Source of the DNA: Alphaproteobacteria bacterium UBA1303
Lineage (GTDB): Bacteria > Pseudomonadota > Alphaproteobacteria > Micropepsales > Micropepsaceae
DNA length: 11,986 nucleotides
Direction of reading: 5' to 3'
Assembly: GCA_002307315.1 (NCBI GenBank)
Contig: DBTZ01000023.1
Location: 1 to 11,986, forward strand
Shown: positions 5,742 to 11,986 of the stretch, one piece after another
How the letters are laid out: each line of letters opens with the position of its first letter
How positions within the stretch are numbered: the first letter of the stretch is position 1
Position numbers and translations under genes: made by a program
The notes under the pieces: generated by a model
What the model was told of the DNA's origin: nothing
Database searches by the model: none
What the model saw: only the letters and a program-made list of their open reading frames with translations

Positions 5742-6155
5742 ATGGCCTTCTGGCTGTTCAAGAGCGAGCCGGAAACCTGGTCGTGGGACCAGCAGAAGAA
5801 GCGCGGGGCCAAGGGCGAGCCGTGGGACGGCGTGCGCAATTTCCAAGCCGCCGCCTTCATGAAGGCGATGCGGCGGGGCGATAGCGGGTTTTTCTACCAT
5901 TCCGGGACGGAGCGGCGAATCGTCGGTATCGTCGAGGTGATCGGGATTTGGAGCGAGGATTTCACCGACCCGACCAAACGCTTCGGCGCGGTGACGGTCA
6001 AAGCGGTGCGCGATCTGCCAAAACCGGTGAGCCTTGCCCAGATCAAGGCCGAGCCCAAGCTGATCGGCATGGCGCTGATGCGTCAGGCGCGCCTCTCGGT
6101 CCAGCCGGTCCGGCCGGAGGAATGGAAGCTGGTCTGCAAAATGGGCGGGCTGTAG
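5742..6155 (+). CDS. EVE domain-containing protein
   Basis: A 137-aa single-domain protein of the EVE family (PUA-like fold; thymocyte nuclear protein 1 homologues), thought to bind modified bases in RNA or DNA. It opens with FWLFKSEPETWSWD, the family signature, then WDGVRNFQAA, RRGDSGFFYHSG (the aromatic pocket region) and a conserved C-terminal half ending LVCKMGGL. Length is standard for stand-alone bacterial EVE proteins. The ATG follows the YciI stop by 2 bases, pointing to translational coupling. The gpsA-YciI-EVE order is recurrent in alphaproteobacteria as I recall it. The target is not known. The 3' end converges on the rhodanese gene with 12 bases between stops, where only a weak stem (GTAGC/GCTAC) is seen. 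Confidence 0.93.
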   Translation: MAFWLFKSEPETWSWDQQKKRGAKGEPWDGVRNFQAAAFMKAMRRGDSGFFYHSGTERRIVGIVEVIGIWSEDFTDPTKRFGAVTVKAVRDLPKPVSLAQIKAEPKLIGMALMRQARLSVQPVRPEEWKLVCKMGGL

Positions 6156-6167
6156 CGCGAAGCGGGG

Positions 6168-6572
6168 CTACGGCGCCGCCGTCCAGGCGAGATAACCGCC
6201 GTCGAGGCTGACCGCATTCTTGTAGCCGTGGGCGAGCAGAAACTGCACGGCACTGGCGCTGCGATGGCCGGAGCGGCAGTTGACCACCAGCTTCACGCCT
6301 TTGGGAATTTTCTTGTAATTGTCGGGCAGGGCGTCGAGTGGCATCGGGATGGCACCGTCGATATGACCGCCCGCGAACTCCTGTGGCGTGCGCACGTCGA
6401 CCAGCACGTAGCGCTTATGCGATTTCATCAGCGCCTTGAACTGAGAAACCGAAATGGTCGGCACCTCGACTTGCGCCGCAGGCGCGCCCTGCGCGGCGGC
6501 GGGCTGCATCGGCACGGCGAAGACAGACAAAACAAAAGCGAAAGCGGCGGCAAGCGAAACGCGAAACGTCAT
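6168..6572 (-). CDS. Periplasmic single-domain rhodanese-like protein
   Basis: A 134-aa protein with a Sec signal peptide: a short basic start (MTFR), a hydrophobic core to about residue 20 and a likely AAA-QG cleavage near 27. The mature part is one rhodanese domain: YVLVDVRTPQEFAGGHIDGAIPMPLD (55-80) and the active-site loop CRSGHRS with Cys99. Such proteins can transfer sulfane sulfur via a cysteine persulfide; a periplasmic one could serve thiosulfate or sulfide handling, though the substrate is not shown. I chose the ATG at 6570-6572, which has GGGGA five bases upstream and begins the signal peptide. An ATG at 6584 in frame is second best. It lies 99 bases after the maf stop on the same strand, and could be the last gene of that cluster or have its own promoter. 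Confidence 0.9.
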   Translation of the reverse strand: MTFRVSLAAAFAFVLSVFAVPMQPAAAQGAPAAQVEVPTISVSQFKALMKSHKRYVLVDVRTPQEFAGGHIDGAIPMPLDALPDNYKKIPKGVKLVVNCRSGHRSASAVQFLLAHGYKNAVSLDGGYLAWTAAP

Positions 6573-6671
6573 TGGATTCCCCATGTTCCGTTCGTACTGC
6601 AAATAGCACGACAGCCCGGCAAAGTACACGTTTCCGGCTGCATCGGTCCTCGCCGAAACATGCGAAGGCCG

Positions 6672-7295
6672 TCAGCAGGCGTAGCCCAGACCGCGCAGCA
6701 ACAGCACGGTTTCGCTCAAGGGCAGACCGACGACGTTGGAATAGGAGCCGTTGATCCGTTCCGCGAACATGCCGGCGCGGCCCTGGATGGCGTAGCCGCC
6801 GGCCTTGCCCTCGCCTTCGCGGCAATCGACGTACAAATCGATTTCGCGCCGGTCGAGCCGGCGGAAGCTAACTTGCGTGGTAACGATCCGTGTGCGGATT
6901 TTATCGTCGGGCGCCAGCACCGCCACCGCGGTCATCACCCGGTGCCGCCGTCCCGACAACAGCTTCAGACAGGCACGCACCTCGTCGGAACCGGAAGCCT
7001 TGGGCAGAATGCGCCGGCCGGCCGCCACCACGGTGTCGGCGGCGAGCACCAAAACCGGCTCCTTGCGCCAGCTAGCCGCCACCGCCCAAGCCTTCGACTG
7101 CGCCAGGCGCAGCGCCAGATCGCGGGGCATTTCGTTCGGAATCGGGGTCTCGTCGATTTCGGCGGCGAGCACGGCATCGGGCGCAACGCCAACCTGCTCC
7201 AGCAGCGCCCTGCGCCGCGGGCTTTCGCTGGCCAACAGAAGACCGACGGGTTTGTTATTTGAAGCGATAGGTGATGCGGCCTTTAGTGAGGTCAT
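6672..7295 (-). CDS. maf: Maf family nucleoside triphosphate pyrophosphatase
   Basis: A cytoplasmic house-cleaning enzyme of the Maf/HAM1 fold that hydrolyses certain nucleoside triphosphates to monophosphate and pyrophosphate. Motifs are in order: LASESPRRR (21-29), the SxSPRR substrate loop; EIDETP (46-51); AQSKAW (65-70); AADTVV (85-90) with the catalytic Asp87; and GGYAIQGRAG (166-175) through GSYSNVVGLPL (183-193). The last block is nearer the YhdE-type (dTTP/UTP) than the YceF-type (m7GTP) subfamily, though specificity is a guess. At 207 aa it is slightly long, because the ATG at 7293-7295 gives about 15 extra N-terminal residues and overlaps infA by 41 bases. A later non-ATG start is possible. 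The overlap and order infA-maf suggest one transcript. Confidence 0.93.
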   Translation of the reverse strand: MTSLKAASPIASNNKPVGLLLASESPRRRALLEQVGVAPDAVLAAEIDETPIPNEMPRDLALRLAQSKAWAVAASWRKEPVLVLAADTVVAAGRRILPKASGSDEVRACLKLLSGRRHRVMTAVAVLAPDDKIRTRIVTTQVSFRRLDRREIDLYVDCREGEGKAGGYAIQGRAGMFAERINGSYSNVVGLPLSETVLLLRGLGYAC

Positions 7296-7473
7296 AGGGC
7301 GTCATCTCAACCATCACCTTGTCGCCGGTCAGCACGCGGATGCGGTTCTTGCGCATCTTGCCGGCGGTGTGGGCGATGATTTCATGTCCGTTCTGGAGTT
7401 GGACGCGGAAGTTCGCATTCGGCAGCAATTCGCTGACGACTCCTTCGAACTCGATAAGCGATTCTTTTGCCAT
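7255..7473 (-). CDS. infA: Translation initiation factor IF-1
   Basis: The 72-aa S1-type OB-fold factor that binds the 30S A site with IF-2 and IF-3 during initiation. The sequence starts MAKESLIEFEGVV and contains LLPNANFRVQLQNGHEIIAHTAGKMRKNRIRV and a C-terminal YDLTKGRITYRFK, all canonical, and 72 residues is the usual bacterial length. The ATG at 7471-7473 is preceded by GGGGAAG, an excellent ribosome binding site, so the longer frame to 7512 is not used. It is separated from UPF0262 by 122 bases, in which a weak promoter-like pair (TTGATT at 7526-7531 and CATTCT 16 bases on) may allow independent expression. Many alphaproteobacteria carry a small phosphatase gene in that gap; none is present here. 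Confidence 0.98.
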   Translation of the reverse strand: MAKESLIEFEGVVSELLPNANFRVQLQNGHEIIAHTAGKMRKNRIRVLTGDKVMVEMTPYDLTKGRITYRFK

Positions 7474-7595
7474 TCTTCCCCTGATATGTGACGGACGGGC
7501 GGGAGAATGCACCGGGCGGCCCGAAAATCAAGGGTTTCGGCGGCTATTCCTGGGGGTTGCCCTACGAAACATCGTTTTCCCGGTATCGTTTTCGC

Positions 7596-8072
7596 TCAAA
7601 CGCAGTGATAGATCAACGTAAACAGCCCGCGGGCGGTGGCGAGATCCATTTCCACCTTGCCGGCGAGCCGCTCCATCAGAAGCCTCGCCCCCTCGTCGTG
7701 CAAGGCCCGGCGGCCCATATCGAGCACTTCGATCTGCTCGGGCGCCAGCGCCCCGCCGGAGGAAAGAGCGAAACTATCGCACTGCCGTCGGTACTGGGCG
7801 ACGATCCGCCGATAGGGCGAAATCGACAAGATGGCGGTGCCGTGCGGGCTGCCGTCGCGCAAAAACACGTTAAACGCCAGCCGCCCTTCATCCAGACCGA
7901 GCATAAGCTGATACGGCCCGCCGGGCGAACCGATCAGCCGGAAGACGCCGCCGCCGCTCTCCACCAAGTCGCGGATCGCCACGTCGCACTCGCACCTGGC
8001 CTCCGCCGTCAGCCGCTCTGCGGTGCGCGGATCGATCGCCACGCTTTCGATGCGATAGTCGCCGCCGCTCAT
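7596..8072 (-). CDS. UPF0262 family protein
   Basis: A 158-aa conserved alphaproteobacterial protein of unknown function, the length usual for UPF0262. Recognisable blocks are the opening DYRIESVAIDPRT, the middle GPYQLMLGLDEGRLAFNVFL and the later LSISPYRRIVAQYRRQCDSF, with a helical C-terminal region ending in a short hydrophobic FTLIYHC segment. No signal peptide or membrane segment is seen. The ATG at 8070-8072 overlaps the hisD stop (TGA 8069-8071) in the ATGA pattern, which fixes the start and implies coupling to hisD translation; the frame remains open further upstream inside hisD, but that is a by-product. Adjacency to hisD is conserved in the class, so the family may have a linked role, but none is established. 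Confidence 0.92.
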   Translation of the reverse strand: MSGGDYRIESVAIDPRTAERLTAEARCECDVAIRDLVESGGGVFRLIGSPGGPYQLMLGLDEGRLAFNVFLRDGSPHGTAILSISPYRRIVAQYRRQCDSFALSSGGALAPEQIEVLDMGRRALHDEGARLLMERLAGKVEMDLATARGLFTLIYHCV

Positions 8073-9370
8073 GCGCCGCGTTTCAGCCGCACGGCCACCG
8101 AACGGGCATGGGCGCCCAAGCCTTCGCATTCGGCCAGCGCGATGGCGCTCGGCCCCAGTTCGACCAAGGCTTCGGCGGTGCATTGGGTCAGCGTGGTGCG
8201 CTTGAGAAAATCCAGCACCGACAACCCCGACGAGAAACGCGCGGTGCGCGCGGTCGGCAGCACGTGGTTGGGGCCGGCGACATAGTCGCCCATCGCTTCC
8301 GGCGTGTAGCGGCCCAAGAACACCGCACCGGCGTGACGGACATGGGCGAGCAGCGCCTCAGGATCCTTCACCGCTAGTTCCAAATGCTCGGGCGCAACGC
8401 GGTTGGCGAGGACCGCCGCTTCGACCAGATTGTTCGCCACGATAATGGTGCCGAAATCGGCCCAACTCTTTTCGGCGATGACGCGGCGCGGCAACCGGAC
8501 GATCTGCCCGGCAACCGCCGCCTCGACCTTTTTGGCAAATGCGGCATCGTCGGTGATCAGAATGCTCTGTGCCGACTCGTCGTGCTCGGCTTGCGACAGC
8601 AGATCGGCAGCGGTCCATTCGGGATTGCCCAAACCGTCGGCGATCACCAGGATTTCCGACGGTCCGGCGATGGAGTCGATTCCCACATGGCCGAACACCT
8701 CGCGCTTGGCCGCGGCGACATAGGCGTTGCCGGGACCGACGATCTTGTCCACGGAAACGATGGTTTCGGTGCCGTAAGCCAAGGCGGCGACGGCTTGCGC
8801 CCCGCCGACGCGGTAGATCTCGGTGATGCCGGACCGCCGCGCCGCCTCGATGGAGAGCGGATTGATCGCTCCGCCGGTGGCGGGCGTCACCATCACCATG
8901 CGCTTGACCCCGGCAACCTTGGCCGGAATGGCGTTCATCAGCACCGACGAGGGATAGCTGGCGGTGCCGCCGGGCACGTACAACCCGACGCTGTCGAGTG
9001 CGGTCCAGCGCCAGCCGAGACGGGCGCCGCTTTCGTCCTGGTAGAAACAATCGTCGGGAATCTGGCGCAGATGGTATTCTTCGATCCTTTTGGCGGCGAT
9101 ATCGAGCGCATCCAGCGTCTCGCGCGAGCACTGGGTGCGCGCCGCCTCGATCTCCGCTTCGGAAAGCTTCAGCGTTGCGGGCGTAAGCTCGACCTTGTCG
9201 AAGCGCTTGCCGTAATCGATCAGCGCCGCATCGCCCTTTGCCCGCACGGTTTCGACGATCTCGCGCACCACGCCCGCGACATCCGCGCCGGACTCGCGCT
9301 TCTCCGACAGCAGCGACGAAAACCTCTGCTCGAAATCCGTCTCACCCGTATTCAACCAGCGCGCCATCAT
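8069..9370 (-). CDS. hisD: Histidinol dehydrogenase
   Basis: Catalyses the last two steps of histidine synthesis, oxidising L-histidinol to L-histidine with two NAD+. The 433-aa protein is full length. The Zn ligands expected from the E. coli enzyme are present: Gln260 and His263 (SQAEHD), Asp362 and His421. The acid/base pair Glu328-His329 lies in NRVAPEHLEL. VPGGTASYPS (132-141) and the VDKIVGPGNAYV / DSIAGPSEIL blocks are signature. It starts with two ATGs in a row (9368-9370 and 9365-9367), with AAGG upstream; the first overlaps the DUF2948 stop (TGA 9367-9369) by 3 bases. No other his gene is in the window, so the pathway is dispersed, as is common in alphaproteobacteria. Nothing suggests inactivation. 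Confidence 0.98.
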   Translation of the reverse strand: MMARWLNTGETDFEQRFSSLLSEKRESGADVAGVVREIVETVRAKGDAALIDYGKRFDKVELTPATLKLSEAEIEAARTQCSRETLDALDIAAKRIEEYHLRQIPDDCFYQDESGARLGWRWTALDSVGLYVPGGTASYPSSVLMNAIPAKVAGVKRMVMVTPATGGAINPLSIEAARRSGITEIYRVGGAQAVAALAYGTETIVSVDKIVGPGNAYVAAAKREVFGHVGIDSIAGPSEILVIADGLGNPEWTAADLLSQAEHDESAQSILITDDAAFAKKVEAAVAGQIVRLPRRVIAEKSWADFGTIIVANNLVEAAVLANRVAPEHLELAVKDPEALLAHVRHAGAVFLGRYTPEAMGDYVAGPNHVLPTARTARFSSGLSVLDFLKRTTLTQCTAEALVELGPSAIALAECEGLGAHARSVAVRLKRGA

Positions 9371-9801
9371 CGACCTTTTTCATCGTCGTGCCGGGGGCGG
9401 CCGCGCGCCGCCCATTCGCCGCCGCCGTCCGACAGGGCGGCGTCCAGACATTCGACATCGAGCAGTATCGCGCCGTTTCCGGCAAACACAAGTTCGACGG
9501 TGCCGGCCGGATCGCCTTCGCCTTTCGGCACGAAGCGCACCGTCAAAAGTTCGACCACCGCCTCGGACGCGCCGAGCTTGAGGTTGCGCGAACGCACCGC
9601 CATGACGCCGTTGAAGCAAAGACCGGAACGCACCCGCACGTTCTGTCCCGCTTCCCACTTGAAGCGGTTGAACAGGCCGGCGAAGCGATGCTGCTTCTTG
9701 AGGAAAACCAGATCGCCGAGCTTCGCCACCGCATCCTGCAAGCAGGCGGAAAGGACATCGAGGTCTTCGGCGTCGCGCGCCGCCAGCACCATATCGCTCA
9801 T
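9367..9801 (-). CDS. DUF2948 family protein
   Basis: A 144-aa alphaproteobacterial protein of unknown function. The family pattern is visible: LAARDAEDLDVLSACLQDAV at the start, then GDLVFLKKQHRFAGLFNRFKWE, RVRSGLCFNGVMAV and a VELLTVRFVP strand followed by GNGAILLDVECLDAALSD. No signal peptide, membrane segment or catalytic motif is obvious; the C-terminus is charged and probably disordered. Its ATG (9799-9801) overlaps the murA stop (TGA 9798-9800), and its stop overlaps hisD, so it is locked between two essential-type genes. This conserved position in many alphaproteobacteria hints at a housekeeping role, but the evidence is only positional. Confidence 0.9.
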   Translation of the reverse strand: MSDMVLAARDAEDLDVLSACLQDAVAKLGDLVFLKKQHRFAGLFNRFKWEAGQNVRVRSGLCFNGVMAVRSRNLKLGASEAVVELLTVRFVPKGEGDPAGTVELVFAGNGAILLDVECLDAALSDGGGEWAARGRPRHDDEKGR

Positions 9802-11078
9802 CCCTGCACTCTCTCGATCTCGGCGCCGACGCCGGAAAGTTTTTCTTCCATCCGCTCGAACCCGCGGTCGAGGTGGTAGACCCGGTTGACCACGGTCTCG
9901 CCCTCGGCGGCAAGCCCCGCCAGCACCAGCGAAGACGACGCCCGCAGGTCGGTGGCCATCACCGGCGCCCCCTTCAGCCGCGCCACGCCCTTCACCACCG
10001 CGACGTTGCCGTCGATCTTAATGTCGGCGCCCATACGCAAAAGTTCGGGGACATGCATGAAGCGGTTCTCGAAGATGGTTTCCTTTATATGGGAACTCCC
10101 CTCGGCGGTTGCCATAAATGCCATGAACTGCGCCTGCAGATCGGTGGGAAACCCCGGAAAGGGCTGGGTTTCCATCGATACCGCGCGCGGGCATACCCCG
10201 TTGCGCGCCACGACGAACCCGGCCGGCGTCGGCGTCACCGCCACCCCGGACTTGCCCAGCAGCTTGGCCAGCGCCTCGATCAGCTTGACATCGGTGCCGA
10301 TCAGTTCCACCTCGCCGCCGGCGATCGCCACCGCCATGGCATAGGTGCCGGTTTCGATCCGGTCGGGCAGCACCGCATGGGTGGCGGCAGAGAGCGACGA
10401 AACGCCTTCCACCGTGACGGTCGAGGTGCCCAGCCCATCGATTTTCGCGCCCATTGCGATCAGGCAGCGGCCAAGGTCGGCAATCTCCGGCTCGCGAGCG
10501 GCGTTGTGGATGACGCTCTGCCCCTTGGCGAGGGTGGCGGCCATCAAGGCGCACTCCGTCGCCCCAACCGAGACCAGCGGAAATTTGATCTTCGCACCCG
10601 TCAGCCCCCGGCTCGCCCGGGCGACGACGTTGCCTTCGGACAAATCGACCTCGGCCCCCAGCGCCGCCAGCGCCTTGAGGTGCAGATCGACCGGCCGCGC
10701 CCCGATGGCACAACCGCCGGGCAGCGAGATCCTGGCCTCGCCGGCACGGGCCAAAAGCGGCCCCAGGATGAAGAAGCTCGCCCGCATCTTGCGCACGATG
10801 TCATAGTCGGCGGCGGTGCCGCTCAAATGCGCCGCGTGCAGCACATAGCGCCCGCCCGCCCCCAGCGCGCACCCATCGGTCCATTCGGCCGAAACCCCCA
10901 AACCGCGCAGGATGTCGGCCATGAAGGCGACATCCCTGAGCTTGGGGACGTTGGTCAAGGTCAGCGGCGCATCGGTCAGAAACGCCGCCGCCATCAACGG
11001 CAAGGTAGCGTTCTTGGCCCCCGAAATCGGTATCGTGCCCTTAAGGCGCGCCCCGCCCCGTATTCTGATCTTATCCAT
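9798..11078 (-). CDS. murA: UDP-N-acetylglucosamine 1-carboxyvinyltransferase
   Basis: Transfers enolpyruvate from PEP to UDP-GlcNAc, the first committed step of peptidoglycan synthesis, in the cytoplasm. The 426-aa protein has the two-fold EPSP-synthase-like inside-out barrel. Lys22-Asn23 in SGAKNA bind substrate, and the catalytic Cys123 in LPGGCAIGARPVDLH corresponds to E. coli Cys115, so the enzyme should be fosfomycin-sensitive (Asp at this site would give resistance). FPGFPTDLQAQFMA and LRASSSLVLAGLAAEG are also diagnostic. The ATG at 11076-11078 is preceded by GGGG seven bases away. A TATATA stretch just upstream lacks a clear -35, so the gene may depend on the promoter of the small gene 34 bases upstream. 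It ends in an ATGA overlap with DUF2948. Confidence 0.98.
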   Translation of the reverse strand: MDKIRIRGGARLKGTIPISGAKNATLPLMAAAFLTDAPLTLTNVPKLRDVAFMADILRGLGVSAEWTDGCALGAGGRYVLHAAHLSGTAADYDIVRKMRASFFILGPLLARAGEARISLPGGCAIGARPVDLHLKALAALGAEVDLSEGNVVARASRGLTGAKIKFPLVSVGATECALMAATLAKGQSVIHNAAREPEIADLGRCLIAMGAKIDGLGTSTVTVEGVSSLSAATHAVLPDRIETGTYAMAVAIAGGEVELIGTDVKLIEALAKLLGKSGVAVTPTPAGFVVARNGVCPRAVSMETQPFPGFPTDLQAQFMAFMATAEGSSHIKETIFENRFMHVPELLRMGADIKIDGNVAVVKGVARLKGAPVMATDLRASSSLVLAGLAAEGETVVNRVYHLDRGFERMEEKLSGVGAEIERVQG

Positions 11079-11112
11079 CGAACCCCGACGACATATATAA
11101 GGCGCGGCTTTA

Positions 11113-11328
11113 TTAGCGCGGCCGGGCGGCCGGCGACACAGCTATTTCGCCGGTATTTTCATCGGTGGTTAAGTCGATTTCGTCAATCTCTATCGAGGGT
11201 TGCAGCGACGTATCCTCCGCCGCTCCGACCAGTCCGCGTGCGTGGATTTTGCGCTTTTTCAGGTTCTCTCGTAAGGCCGCCGCCAGCCGCTCGCGCCGAT
11301 CCGGACGTTTGACCGTTTTTTCCGCCAT
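11113..11328 (-). CDS. Small conserved protein upstream of murA, function unknown
   Basis: A 71-aa protein I cannot name. Its N-terminal half is strongly basic and helical (RPDRRERLAAALRENLKKRK at about 8-27); the C-terminal half is acidic (IEIDEIDLTTDENTGE). No cysteine, membrane segment or enzymatic motif is visible. Similar short genes with an ERLAAALRENLKKRK-like segment lie in front of murA in other alphaproteobacteria as I recall. I chose the ATG at 11326-11328, preceded by AAAGG six bases upstream; the longer frame to 11427 would run over the tRNA gene region and has no good start. It is cotranscribed with murA by position (34-base gap). The TATACC/GGTATA motif near 11369 might be a -10 in either direction, without a good -35. 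Confidence 0.7.
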   Translation of the reverse strand: MAEKTVKRPDRRERLAAALRENLKKRKIHARGLVGAAEDTSLQPSIEIDEIDLTTDENTGEIAVSPAARPR

Positions 11329-11401
11329 TTGGGCCTTTCTTTTTCGTCCCAGCTTAGGGTATAGCAGCCAGCCTTCTCGGGCCGCGATGCGACCCCAAGG
11401 C

Positions 11402-11476
11402 GCCGGAGTAGCGTAGTGGTAGCGCAACCCCTTGGTAAGGGGTAGGTCGTGAGTTCGATTCTCACCTCCGGCACCA
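11402..11476 (+). tRNA. tRNA-Thr (anticodon GGU), CCA encoded
   Basis: A full cloverleaf can be drawn. The acceptor stem GCCGGAG (11402-11408) pairs with CTCCGGC (11466-11472), discriminator A, and CCA is encoded at 11474-11476. The D arm GCGT/GCGC has one T-G pair and a loop with GG. The anticodon stem ACCCC/GGGGT closes a TTGGTAA loop with anticodon GGT, reading ACC/ACU threonine codons. The T arm GTGAG/CTCAC closes TTCGATT. It is transcribed divergently from the small gene upstream of murA. No clear promoter was found in the 73-base gap. Confidence 0.96.
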
Positions 11477-11615
11477 GTTTTCTCTATAAAATCAATGATC
11501 CGTTTGTTTCGTTTTGTTCCCCAAACCGGAACAAAATGGAATTATGGCGAAGAACGAAGAATGAACTGCACCAAAATGTGGTGCAAAACGGGTGCAGTCG
11601 GCACCTCGAATCTAA
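11477..11615. other. Possible integration-site flank downstream of tRNA-Thr
   Basis: No gene is supported here. TTTTGTTCC (11512-11520) and GGAACAAAA (11528-11536) form a perfect 9-bp dyad 36 bases after the tRNA. Then TGCACC (11567-11572), GGTGCA (11580-11585), GGTGCA (11591-11596) and GGCACC (11600-11605) form a cluster of short direct and inverted motifs. AT content is higher than in coding DNA. tRNA 3' ends are common targets of tyrosine recombinases and such short repeats can be arm-type sites, but no integrase is visible, so the call is tentative. Confidence 0.35.
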
Positions 11616-11933
11616 CCGCGAAACCACATCGCCAGACTCGTTACCGGTCGCTGCGGCGGGTTGGCCGAGAAGCTGTTGCGCTACGATCCCATTGCCATCG
11701 ACGAACTGGGCTATCTGCCGTTCAGCCAATCCGACGGACAGCTCCTCTTCCACCTGATCAGCAAGCTCTACGAGAACACCTCCCTGCTCATCACCACCAA
11801 TCTGGCCTTTGCCGATTGGCCGCAGGTGTTCGGCGACGCCAAGATGACCACCGCCATGCTTGATCGGCTCACCCCCCACTGCGACATTATCGAGACCGGA
11901 AACGAGAGCTGGCGTTTCAAAAACCGCAGCTAA
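11616..11933 (+). pseudogene. Truncated istB: C-terminal part of an IS21-family transposition helper ATPase
   Basis: The frame runs from a stop at 11613-11615 to a TAA at 11931-11933; recognisable homology begins near 11655. Seen are the Walker B region IAIDELGYLPF, QLLFHLISKLYE, the sensor-1-like LLITTNLAF, VFGDAKMTTAMLDRLTPHCDI with its arginine finger, and the typical end GNESWRFKNRS. A complete IstB has about 250 aa; only the last 90 or so remain. The AAA+ Walker A (P-loop) and the DNA-binding N-terminal region are missing, and no ribosome binding site or good start precedes the fragment. It should be non-functional, left behind when the IS was truncated next to tRNA-Thr. Flanking junction not defined. 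Confidence 0.85.
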
Positions 11934-11986
11934 CTGTCACCGTTTACAGTCAGTCCACTGCGTGACCTGCCTCCAGGAAACTGGAC
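11640..11986 (+). mobile_element. IS21-family insertion sequence remnant (left-truncated, right end outside the window)
   Basis: The istB fragment is followed by 53 bases that run to the window edge, with no terminal inverted repeat reached. The transposase gene istA, which should lie upstream of istB, is absent. The piece is therefore the distal third of an IS21-like element, truncated on its left at about 11616-11655. The right boundary cannot be set. Confidence 0.55.

Noticed and set aside
8384..9889. 501-aa plus-strand frame opposite hisD and DUF2948
   Set aside because: Exact shadow of two well-supported genes; low-complexity residues, no domain.
9873..11312. 479-aa plus-strand frame opposite murA
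   Set aside because: Shadow of murA; composition typical of antisense GC-rich DNA.
11495..11863. 122-aa plus-strand frame after tRNA-Thr
   Set aside because: It overlaps the istB fragment in another frame, lacks a ribosome binding site and has no integrase motif.
1..11986. CRISPR arrays, toxin-antitoxin pairs, defence or biosynthetic clusters, riboswitches
   Set aside because: No regularly spaced direct repeats, no gene of such families and no riboswitch core motif could be recognised by eye.

Overview
The window looks like a chromosomal piece of an alphaproteobacterium, probably Rhodospirillales-like. The grounds are the partial 16S sequence and the alphaproteobacterial gene order murA, DUF2948, hisD, UPF0262, infA, maf. 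Coding DNA is GC-rich, and one gap is strikingly AT-rich (about 2515-2640). The left edge lies inside a 16S rRNA gene and the right edge inside an IS21-family remnant. Both are usual multi-copy sequences, so these edges may be assembly breakpoints.

Layout. 1-616 (minus strand): the 5' end of 16S rRNA, a long structured leader and a near-consensus rrn promoter. 875-2323 (minus): an NfsA-like nitroreductase and a four-helix membrane protein. 2324-2872: a gene-free region holding a terminator-like leader hairpin, a good sigma70-type promoter, an FNR/FixK-type box 21 bases upstream of a second possible -10, and a cluster of intergenic palindromes. 2873-4282 (minus): a class I glutamine amidotransferase (PuuD-like) and a Tat-exported LolA-like protein. 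4416-6155 (plus): gpsA, a YciI-like gene and an EVE-domain gene, very likely one operon. 6168-6572 (minus): a periplasmic rhodanese. 6672-11328 (minus): a housekeeping cluster which, read in transcription order, is a 71-aa conserved small protein, murA, DUF2948, hisD, UPF0262, infA, maf. 11402-11476 (plus): tRNA-Thr(GGU). 11477-11986: non-coding DNA with dyads, then a truncated istB.

How the genes relate. murA (peptidoglycan precursor), hisD (last steps of histidine synthesis), infA (translation initiation) and maf (nucleotide house-cleaning) form a co-directional cluster. Its first four genes after the small protein are joined by overlaps of 3-4 bases, which suggests translational coupling. 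gpsA supplies glycerol-3-phosphate for phospholipids. The lolA-like gene runs divergently from it and may serve the cell envelope.

I found no defence system, CRISPR array, biosynthetic cluster or clearly new multi-gene system. The points of most interest are regulatory and structural: the FNR-type box with class II spacing, the palindromes whose stems differ but still pair, the self-paired rrn leader, and the tRNA-Thr/IS21 junction.
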